7,102 nucleotides of DNA from Lachnospiraceae bacterium (GTDB lineage: Bacteria > Bacillota_A > Clostridia > Lachnospirales > Lachnospiraceae): positions 1 through 7,102 of the forward strand of contig JAGDDC010000064.1 of the NCBI GenBank assembly GCA_017958245.1, read 5' to 3'. The position numbers and the translations under genes are program-made. The notes beneath the pieces are model-generated. The model was not told the DNA's origin. It saw only the letters and a program-made list of their open reading frames with translations, and searched no databases. Below are positions 1-4,733 of this stretch, piece after piece; the first letter of the stretch is position 1; every line of letters begins with the position of its first letter.

Positions 1-2
1 AG

Positions 3-41
3 ACGGAAGTCTTGAACATCACGCTCAGAAGTGAGACTTAA
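3..41 (+). CDS. 3' end of an upstream gene, possibly pilin-like (partial)
   Basis: Only the last 12 codons and a TAA stop (39-41) are in the window, reading TEVLNITLRSET. This frame was chosen because its codons (ATC, ACG, CTC, AGA) match the neighbours and because the peptide resembles the C-terminal strand of the next gene (ELYNVTLNIAHG). The frame one base earlier is also open to a TGA at 32-34, so the choice is not certain. If right, the upstream gene may be another pilin-like protein of the same operon, ending 16 bases before the next start. Confidence 0.4.
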   Translation, partial: TEVLNITLRSET

Positions 42-57
42 CAGAAGAGGACTTAAG

Positions 58-489
58 ATGGAAGATAACAAGCAAAGATCATTTACCATACCTTTAGTCG
101 AGCTCGTGATCGTAGTCGGGATCTTTGCCGTGGTCAGCGTCATCCTCATGAGGATGTACCTGTCCGCGGACAACTTAAGAGGCAGAGCGGTCACGATATC
201 CAGGGAGACGGTCCTGTGCGAGAACGATTTTGAGCTTCTAAAGGACAAGCTCTCGTCGATGAGCGCCGAGGACGCCGCGAAGGCGCTCGGATACAGCCCT
301 GACGGCGGGGCGTACGTCAAGGAAGTGAGTGACACGGGTGAGGACCGGTCAGATCCCTACGTGATGAAGATGAACATAACAAAAGACAGCGCGGACGGGG
401 CACCCGGAGAGCTGTACAACGTGACACTCAACATAGCGCACGGGGAAGAGGAAAACTCATTTTCGACTTCGATATATGCGAAAAGGTAA
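58..489 (+). CDS. Type IV prepilin-like protein (minor pilin/pseudopilin candidate)
   Basis: A 143-residue protein with a short polar leader (residues 1-8), one hydrophobic helix (about 11-30) containing the hallmark glutamate (E15), and a soluble domain. This is the layout of type IV pilins and pseudopilins, whose N-terminal helix packs in the pilus core after prepilin peptidase cleavage. The start at 58 is preferred over an in-frame GTG at 31 because AGAGGA sits 6 bases upstream and the GTG overlaps the preceding gene. The cleavage region is atypical: it reads RSFTIPLVELVIVVGIF where G-FTLIE is usual, with no glycine at -1 and a proline ahead of the glutamate. There is a single cysteine (C54), so no internal disulfide. 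Downstream lie an acidic membrane protein and pilT, which supports a pilus role. It is more likely a minor or initiating subunit than the major pilin; that point is inference. Confidence 0.72.
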   Translation: MEDNKQRSFTIPLVELVIVVGIFAVVSVILMRMYLSADNLRGRAVTISRETVLCENDFELLKDKLSSMSAEDAAKALGYSPDGGAYVKEVSDTGEDRSDPYVMKMNITKDSADGAPGELYNVTLNIAHGEEENSFSTSIYAKR

Positions 490-511
490 AAAATTAATAA
501 AAATATCATAA

Positions 512-563
512 TTTTTGACCAAATTTGTAACTTTTTTGACTTATTTTAGTGTTATACTGTGAT
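512..563 (+). promoter_or_regulatory. Promoter region with extended -10 upstream of the acidic-tail gene
   Basis: The A/T-rich gap after the prepilin gene contains TGTTATACT (550-558), an extended -10 (TGN plus TATACT) of the housekeeping sigma type. TTGACT at 536-541 is too close (11 bases) to serve that -10 as a normal -35, but it is 16 bases from a weaker -10, TGTGAT (558-563), so two overlapping promoters are possible. TTTTTGAC occurs twice, at 512-519 and 533-540, exactly 21 bases apart. Transcription would start near 565-570. Confidence 0.55.
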
Positions 564-606
564 AGAAGAGGGATGCTCTCTTCTGTCTGCGGTAGAAGAG
601 AGAGGG
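564..606 (+). promoter_or_regulatory. Leader with two mutually exclusive hairpins; one covers the ribosome site
   Basis: Segment A (AGAAGAG, 564-570) can pair with segment B (CTCTTCT, 578-584) as 7 Watson-Crick pairs around a 7-base loop. Segment B, extended to 576-587, can instead pair with segment C (591-602) as 12 pairs, two of them G-U, around a 3-base loop. C contains the first part of the ribosome site GAGAGAGGG (598-606) for the GTG start at 611. The second fold would partly hide that site and the first would free it. This could be a translational switch, but purine-rich ribosome-site sequence makes chance pairing easier, and no ligand pocket or leader peptide is visible. Confidence 0.35.
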
Positions 607-610
607 AACA

Positions 611-1288
611 GTGAAAGAGAAAAACGAAGCAGGCGGCTTCAAGATAAACATTGGAGCGCCGTCGATCATTCTTTTGCTTGTGGTATTTGCCCTAACGGTT
701 TTTGCGCTGCTCTCGATCAGAGCGTCGTACAACGAACTGAAGCTTGCGAGGACTTCCCGCGAGAGTGTCGACAAGTATTACAAGGCACTCGGTGAGGCTG
801 AGAGGTCCAGGGCTCAGATCGATGCGGCCCGCACAAAGACCGGCTCCGACAGTGAGGCGTTTGCGCGTGAACTCGCGGCGATCGGCTCGGTGACGGAGAC
901 AGAGGGTGACATGGTCACCTACAGAGCCTACGTTGACGACGATTCGTGGATCACGGTCAAGCTGGATTACTCCGGCGGAGAGGGACGTGTCGCGAGCCAT
1001 ATGCTCGAAGGCAAGCCTCTCGAGGGGTACAACGCATCGCCTTTCGACATCCTCGATCCCATATGGATAGAGCTTGACGAAGACGAGGACGTTGATTCGG
1101 ACGATTCGTTCTGGGTGGACGACGCCGGAGACGAGAGTGACGAGGACGATGACGAGATCTCGCTCGAGGACATCATAGTGATGGATCAGATCGATGATGA
1201 GAGCGGGGACGGAGGCGAAGGACTCACGCTTGACGACATCGAACTCGACGAGGAGCCGGATGACGCCGGGGAAGGTGTGGCGCCATGA
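611..1288 (+). CDS. Single-pass membrane protein with very acidic C-terminal tail, type IV pilus-associated
   Basis: A 225-residue protein starting at GTG, 4 bases after GAGAGAGGG. Residues 1-15 are short and polar (GGF at 8-10), 16-37 form one transmembrane helix, and about 38-90 are charged and helical (probably coiled or amphipathic). About 100-135 look like a small beta-rich segment, and 154-225 form a tail in which 36 of 72 residues are Asp or Glu and none is Lys or Arg. A hydrophobic N-terminal helix continuing into an amphipathic one resembles a pilin-like or pilus-assembly subunit, but there is no E5-type glutamate in the helix. The position between a prepilin-like gene and pilT, with the stop overlapping a possible pilT start (ATGA, 1285-1288), argues for a pilus role and coupled translation. 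The tail could bind divalent cations or cell-wall polycations if outside, or a basic partner if inside; its topology cannot be settled here. No specific family is recognised. Confidence 0.7.
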   Translation: MKEKNEAGGFKINIGAPSIILLLVVFALTVFALLSIRASYNELKLARTSRESVDKYYKALGEAERSRAQIDAARTKTGSDSEAFARELAAIGSVTETEGDMVTYRAYVDDDSWITVKLDYSGGEGRVASHMLEGKPLEGYNASPFDILDPIWIELDEDEDVDSDDSFWVDDAGDESDEDDDEISLEDIIVMDQIDDESGDGGEGLTLDDIELDEEPDDAGEGVAP

Positions 1289-1362
1289 CTCTCGGGGACG
1301 TTGGAACATCGGACAAAACAAAGGGTGAAACTGTTATGGGAACAACACAAGTGGAGGAGAGT

Positions 1363-2442
1363 ATGACATCAGACGAATTAAAAAACGATCTCAAAGGATG
1401 GCTCAGGGGAGCATTGGAACAGAAGGCGTCGGACGTGTTTTTCGTAGTCGGACGTGAGATAACCTACAAGACCGGCGGAGTTATCACCAAGGCAGGTGAG
1501 AAGAAGCTCCTTCCGGAAGACACAGAGAAGTACATTGACGCGATCTACGAGATATCGGGCAGGACTTTTGACTACAGGAGCGACGGAGACGACGATTTCT
1601 CGGTATCCATACCGGATGTCGGACGTTTCAGGGTAAACGTGTTCAGACAGCGCGGCACCTGGAGTACCGTCATGAGAGCGGTTTCATTCAACCTGCCTCC
1701 GGTCGAGACCATGAACATACCTCAGACCGTACTCGACATCGCAAACCTCAAGAAAGGCCTCGTGCTCGTCACGGGTACAGCGGGAAGCGGAAAGAGCACC
1801 ACGCTCACTTACGTTATCGACCGCATCAACAAGAACAGGGATTGTCACATCCTCACGCTTGAGGATCCCATCGAGTACCTTCACAGGCATGACCGCAGTA
1901 TCGTCAGCCAGCGTGAGGTCGAGATAGACACCCATTCGTACGCGAAGGCGCTCAGAGCAGCCATGCGTGAGGCACCCGACGTCATCCTCATCGGAGAGAT
2001 GAGAGACCTTGAGACCATGGAAGCGGCCATGACCGCGGCGGAGACCGGACACCTCGTGCTCTCGACTCTGCACACGCTCGGAGCGGCAAACACGATCGAC
2101 CGTGTTATCGACGTATTCCCTCCGAACCAGCAGCAGCAGATCAGAGTCCAGCTCTCGATGGTGCTTCAGACCATCGTTTCACAGCAGCTGTGTCCGACCA
2201 TTGACAAGAAGGTCGCGCCCGCTTTCGAGATCATGCAGGTCAACAGCGCGATCAAGACGCTCATAAGAGACGGCAAGGTCCATCAGATCGATTCGGTCAT
2301 CAGCTCGTCCGCAAAGGACGGCATGAGATCCATGGATGCCAGCCTTCTCGACCTGTTCAAGTCGGGACTGATCACCGCGGATACGGCGATCAACTGCAGT
2401 ATCAACCAGGAAGCTATGATCAGGAACGTGGGAACAAGATAG
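1363..2442 (+). CDS. pilT: Type IV pilus retraction ATPase PilT
   Basis: A 359-residue cytoplasmic hexameric ATPase that depolymerises pili and so drives twitching motility and DNA uptake. Counting from this start, it has Walker A GTAGSGKST (138-146), the Asp box TLEDPIEY (165-172), Walker B DVILIGEMRD (206-215) and the His box GHLVLSTLHT (229-238). Near the C-terminus lie AIKTLIRDGK (about 296-305), the equivalent of the PilT-specific AIRNLIRE motif, and GMRSMDASL. No N-terminal PilB-type domain or zinc motif is present, which separates it from the extension ATPase. Length is close to usual for PilT. This start has GGAGG 5 bases upstream and gives a normal PilT N-terminus (MTSDELKN). Alternative in-frame ATGs at 1285 (overlapping the previous stop) and 1336 would add 26 or 9 residues without family resemblance. 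It is probably co-transcribed with the acidic-tail gene. Confidence 0.93.
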   Translation: MTSDELKNDLKGWLRGALEQKASDVFFVVGREITYKTGGVITKAGEKKLLPEDTEKYIDAIYEISGRTFDYRSDGDDDFSVSIPDVGRFRVNVFRQRGTWSTVMRAVSFNLPPVETMNIPQTVLDIANLKKGLVLVTGTAGSGKSTTLTYVIDRINKNRDCHILTLEDPIEYLHRHDRSIVSQREVEIDTHSYAKALRAAMREAPDVILIGEMRDLETMEAAMTAAETGHLVLSTLHTLGAANTIDRVIDVFPPNQQQQIRVQLSMVLQTIVSQQLCPTIDKKVAPAFEIMQVNSAIKTLIRDGKVHQIDSVISSSAKDGMRSMDASLLDLFKSGLITADTAINCSINQEAMIRNVGTR

Positions 2443-2466
2443 GAAAGGAATCTGTTTTAGGAAGGA

Positions 2467-2502
2467 TTATCGCAGGGAGCTTGATACGACTCCCCGCGGT
2501 AA
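2467..2502 (+). promoter_or_regulatory. Stem-loop just before the transglutaminase-like gene
   Basis: The arms 2467-2479 and 2490-2502 pair at 12 of 13 positions (one A-C mismatch at 2474/2495 and one G-U), around a 10-base loop. The core is GGGAG/CTCCC. No T-run follows, so it is not a standard intrinsic terminator. The ribosome site GGAGGG (2508-2513) begins 6 bases after the stem. It could partially attenuate read-through from pilT, protect a processed mRNA end or tune translation. Confidence 0.4.
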
Positions 2503-2517
2503 GGATTGGAGGGCACT

Positions 2518-3339
2518 ATGAAAAGACTGTCCAAGTTATTTATCTTTATTGGTGCACTTTTATTGTGTATCGGAGTGGCCAGGGGACAGGCCGCGCAAGC
2601 GGGATCGTTCTCTGACAACAGGGACGGGACCGTGAAGGTTGTCTATGACAACTCGGACAAGAAGTCGCTTCTCGTCATGGTCGAGGGGACCACAACCTCA
2701 AACACTCAGAGGTATTATTACAAGTTAAACGACGGCAAGAACAGCATCTCGGTTCCTCTCACGGAGGGCAACGGCTCTTACAAGGTGAGGCTGTGCCAGG
2801 TCCGCTCGGACGGCAAGGCGGCTGTGCTTGAATCGGACGATTTCTCGCTGAACCTCACGGACAGGGATTCGGTATTCCTGCGGTCGAGCGTCATAGTAAA
2901 CTACGCGGTCAGCACCAAGGTCACCAAGAAGGCCAAGTCTCTCGTCAAGAAGTGCAAGACAGAGAGTGACAAGATTGCAAAGGTCTATAAATACGTCGTT
3001 TCAAACTACAAATACGACTATGAGAACTTAAAGACCAAGACTTCGACCTCATACTATGTTCCGAATATCACCACGACTTTTGAGAAAAAGACCGGCATTT
3101 GTTACGACATATCCTGCGTCATAGCCGCGATGCTCAGAAGCCAGGGCATCGAGACCAAGGTCGTGACCGGGCATACGCCGAACGTCAAAGAGTATCACGC
3201 TTGGAACCAGATAAAGGACAGCTCGAACAAGTGGTTTACGATCGACGCGACATATGATGTATGTCTGTACAGCAAAGTCAAGAACCCGACGAGGAAGACA
3301 AAGGATTCGGAGTATTCGGATATTGTGTATCAGTATTGA
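2518..3339 (+). CDS. Secreted transglutaminase-like (papain-fold) protein
   Basis: A 273-residue exported protein. Residues 1-28 form a Sec signal peptide (KR, hydrophobic core, AQA before residue 29); the cysteine in its core is not in a lipobox. Residues about 30-115 are beta-rich without a recognised domain, and about 135-250 form a transglutaminase-like core with the ordered triad C195 (KKTGICYDISC), H227 (EYHAWNQI) and D243 (WFTIDATYD). Bacterial members of this superfamily include peptidases, amidases and crosslinking enzymes, so the reaction cannot be named, but the intact triad argues that it is active. Start: ATG at 2518 with GGAGGG 4 bases upstream; the in-frame TTG at 2506 overlaps that site. 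It lies 75 bases after pilT on the same strand with no clear terminator between, so read-through is possible. The 3' end faces a convergent gene across a large inverted repeat. Confidence 0.85.
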   Translation: MKRLSKLFIFIGALLLCIGVARGQAAQAGSFSDNRDGTVKVVYDNSDKKSLLVMVEGTTTSNTQRYYYKLNDGKNSISVPLTEGNGSYKVRLCQVRSDGKAAVLESDDFSLNLTDRDSVFLRSSVIVNYAVSTKVTKKAKSLVKKCKTESDKIAKVYKYVVSNYKYDYENLKTKTSTSYYVPNITTTFEKKTGICYDISCVIAAMLRSQGIETKVVTGHTPNVKEYHAWNQIKDSSNKWFTIDATYDVCLYSKVKNPTRKTKDSEYSDIVYQY

Positions 3340-3364
3340 TGGGACTAGGTATAGTTAAATAAGT

Positions 3365-3374
3365 CTTAATATAC
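3365..3374 (+). repeat. Left copy of 10-bp direct repeat CTTAATATAC
   Basis: This 10-mer recurs at 3571-3580. The two copies bracket the large inverted repeat, as a target-site duplication would. The left copy abuts the left arm (overlap of 2 bases); the right copy lies 18 bases beyond the right arm. Confidence 0.45.
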
Positions 3375-3552
3375 CGCCATGATATGCTTTGCAAACGGCT
3401 TCCGCGCTAAGAAAGCCTAATCCACTTCTCAAAAACACATTCGATGCGGGAATTGTTGACCGAGACGGTCCAATTCCCGCATTGTGTTTTTTCTAAGCGG
3501 ATAAGGCTTTCTAACGCTTGTGCAGATTGTTTGCACAGCATATCATGGCGGT
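3373..3552. repeat. Large nested inverted repeat (fold-back element, MITE-like)
   Basis: One imperfect palindrome of 180 bp fills the gap between the convergent genes. Outer arms 3373-3396 and 3529-3552 are complementary at 23 of 24 positions (mismatch 3389/3536). A middle arm around 3410-3427 pairs with 3495-3512 at 16 of 18 positions. The inner arm 3431-3455 pairs with 3471-3491 with a small bulge, and the tip adds GACC/GGTC (3458-3461, 3467-3470) around the loop GAGAC. The only large unpaired part is about 3397-3409 against 3513-3528. A simple terminator does not need arms this long. The arrangement fits a small non-autonomous mobile element or a long structured RNA. No coding capacity is visible inside it. 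Confidence 0.8.
3431..3492. terminator. Bidirectional intrinsic terminator (core of the fold-back)
   Basis: GCGGGAATTG (3446-3455) pairs with CAATTCCCGC (3471-3480), with an extra GACC/GGTC tip stem. On the + strand the stem is followed by ATTGTGTTTTTT (3481-3492). On the - strand the A-run at 3431-3435 gives TGTGTTTTT after the stem. It can therefore end transcripts of both the transglutaminase-like gene (+) and the MraY-like gene (-), as expected between convergent genes. Confidence 0.8.
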
Positions 3553-3570
3553 GTTTAGGGTATATGATAC

Positions 3571-3580
3571 CTTAATATAC
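3571..3580 (+). repeat. Right copy of 10-bp direct repeat CTTAATATAC
   Basis: Second copy of the 10-mer at 3365-3374. It contains the TAA stop of the MraY-like gene (3572-3574, read on the - strand) and its last two codons, so an insertion here with duplication would leave that gene intact. Confidence 0.45.
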
Positions 3581-4537
3581 AAATGCGAAATAGAGATAGA
3601 GTGTTGATATGACGCACTGCAATATGACGAATCTCATGACTGTCCGGGCGTCGGACCAGCCGTGGTTTTTTCTGGCGTTGTCGTGGAGCGGCGTGATCGT
3701 GTTCTTTAGGATGTGGAGCTTGAAGTATCTGATGAGCGATACTTTTATGAGCCCAAGACCTCCGTCGACTATGAAGACGAGCGTCAGGGGGATGAACGCG
3801 ATGGGATCGCCGGATTTCATGGCGGTCAGAGCAAAGAAGAGTCCAAGCGCTCTCGATCCCGCGTCGCCCATGAGCAGTATGCTCGGCGAACAGTTGTACC
3901 AGATGTAAGGCATCACGCAGCACAGCATCACGAGAATGGCGTTTGAGAAGCCCTCGCCGGCACCTGTCTGCTTGAAGACTGCGTAAAACGAGAGGAGCGT
4001 AACTACCGAGAGGGAGCTGCTCAGCCCGTCGACTCCGTCCGTACAGTTCGTGACGTTGATCGAGACCCATATCAGTATGAGAGCGAGCAGGGCGTACAGC
4101 CACGAAGGTATGGTAAACTGCGTGTTAAAGAGCAAAAGGTTTATGGACGAAGGGTTGTTAAAGACAAAAGTCAGAGCACAGACCAGTGCGATCCCAAAGT
4201 CGCACAGGCCTTTTTTTAATTCGCTCCAAGGTTTGTTCGATCTGTCATCGAGGAACCCGGTGAGCATCGCCGCGATGATCATGACGAGGTAGATCGAAAG
4301 CTCGATGGAGAGAGGCTCCATCAGGAGCGTCATAAAGGCGAACACGAGGACGAAGATGATCCCGGCCCCGCGGGGTTTGCCCTTCGCAGCGGCCGCATTT
4401 ACCGCATAAGCACGGCCTATATCACAGGGCAGTTTTGACTTAAGCTTCCCAAGAAGCACGAACGTAAGTATAAAGGTCACTGCGAGCCCGAGGATGAAGA
4501 TCAGAGGGCTTGCGGAGCCTGCGACAGATAAAAGCAT
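3572..4537 (-). CDS. MraY-family phosphoglycosyltransferase, divergent paralogue
   Basis: A 321-residue integral membrane protein with about ten hydrophobic segments, belonging to the polyprenyl-phosphate phospho-sugar transferase family (MraY, WecA, TagO). These enzymes move a sugar-phosphate from a UDP-sugar to undecaprenyl phosphate at the inner face of the membrane. Seen here: FLDD (95-98), NCTDGVDGLS (164-173) and LLMGDAGSRALG (about 221-232), the metal- and substrate-binding Asp motifs, all intact. Two motifs differ from housekeeping MraY: GKPRGAG replaces GTPTMGG (about 53-59), and PLHDNARKNHGW (283-294) replaces the PIHHHFE..GW loop, leaving only the first of three histidines. The remainder (GWSDARTVMRF) still looks more like MraY than WecA or TagO. 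Start at 4537 has AGGAG 7 bases upstream on the - strand; a longer in-frame ATG at 4603 lacks a site and would overlap the promoter. No cell-division cluster genes surround it. The lipid-linked product is unknown. Confidence 0.85.
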   Translation of the reverse strand: MLLSVAGSASPLIFILGLAVTFILTFVLLGKLKSKLPCDIGRAYAVNAAAAKGKPRGAGIIFVLVFAFMTLLMEPLSIELSIYLVMIIAAMLTGFLDDRSNKPWSELKKGLCDFGIALVCALTFVFNNPSSINLLLFNTQFTIPSWLYALLALILIWVSINVTNCTDGVDGLSSSLSVVTLLSFYAVFKQTGAGEGFSNAILVMLCCVMPYIWYNCSPSILLMGDAGSRALGLFFALTAMKSGDPIAFIPLTLVFIVDGGLGLIKVSLIRYFKLHILKNTITPLHDNARKNHGWSDARTVMRFVILQCVISTLYLYFAFVY

Positions 4538-4571
4538 GACATATCTCCTTTTATGTTTTTCAAACAAAAGC

Positions 4572-4600
4572 ATTTTACTACAAACAGGAGAGATTTGCCA
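4572..4600 (-). promoter_or_regulatory. Possible housekeeping promoter of the MraY-like gene
   Basis: On the - strand, TGGCAA (4595-4600) and TAAAAT (4572-4577) are separated by 17 bases. The -10 matches TATAAT at 5 of 6 positions, the -35 only at 3 of 6. Transcription would begin near 4565, giving a leader of about 28 bases before the ribosome site and ATG at 4537. Confidence 0.4.
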
Positions 4601-4679
4601 CATGAAAAATGCGAGAGAGAGTTTCAGGGAACTTCTTCCATAAAAAGAACAAAAAAGGGGTTATGAAGAGGGGGGAATT

Positions 4680-4687
4680 GCCGATAT
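4680..4687 (+). promoter_or_regulatory. Possible sigma-D (flagellar-type) -10 element
   Basis: GCCGATAT is an exact match to the -10 consensus of Bacillus sigma-D/FliA-type promoters. It lies 46 bases upstream of the ATG at 4734. The expected TAAA at the -35 position (about 15 bases upstream) is absent; TTAT (4661-4664) is there instead. The overlapping TATATA/TATAAA could alternatively serve as a housekeeping -10. Confidence 0.3.
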
Positions 4688-4733
4688 ATAAATCGTAGAC
4701 ATGACTTACTGCTTTGACTTGGAGGAAAGATTC

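Noticed and set aside
489..516. Perfect 8-bp A/T inverted repeat (AAAAATTA/TAATTTTT) after the prepilin gene as a terminator
   Set aside because: The stem has no G or C and a 12-base loop, too weak for intrinsic termination; more likely A/T-rich promoter upstream DNA.
692..1321. Long open frame on the - strand opposite the acidic-tail gene
   Set aside because: It mirrors the codon bias of the + strand gene, lacks a ribosome site and shows no domain; the + strand protein has a clear membrane helix and operon context.
3373..3552. Integron attC site or retron RNA as explanation of the large hairpin
   Set aside because: No integrase or reverse transcriptase is in the window, the GTTRRRY/RYYYAAC end boxes are not placed at the arm ends, and the length exceeds usual attC sites.
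3609..3908. Plus-strand open frame inside the MraY-like gene
   Set aside because: It is antisense to conserved MraY motifs, has no ribosome site and no recognisable protein features.
4602..4643. 13-codon ORF after AGGAGAG as a leader peptide
   Set aside because: It ends 91 bases before the next start, has no run of regulatory codons or attenuator, and its ribosome site overlaps the better-supported - strand promoter.
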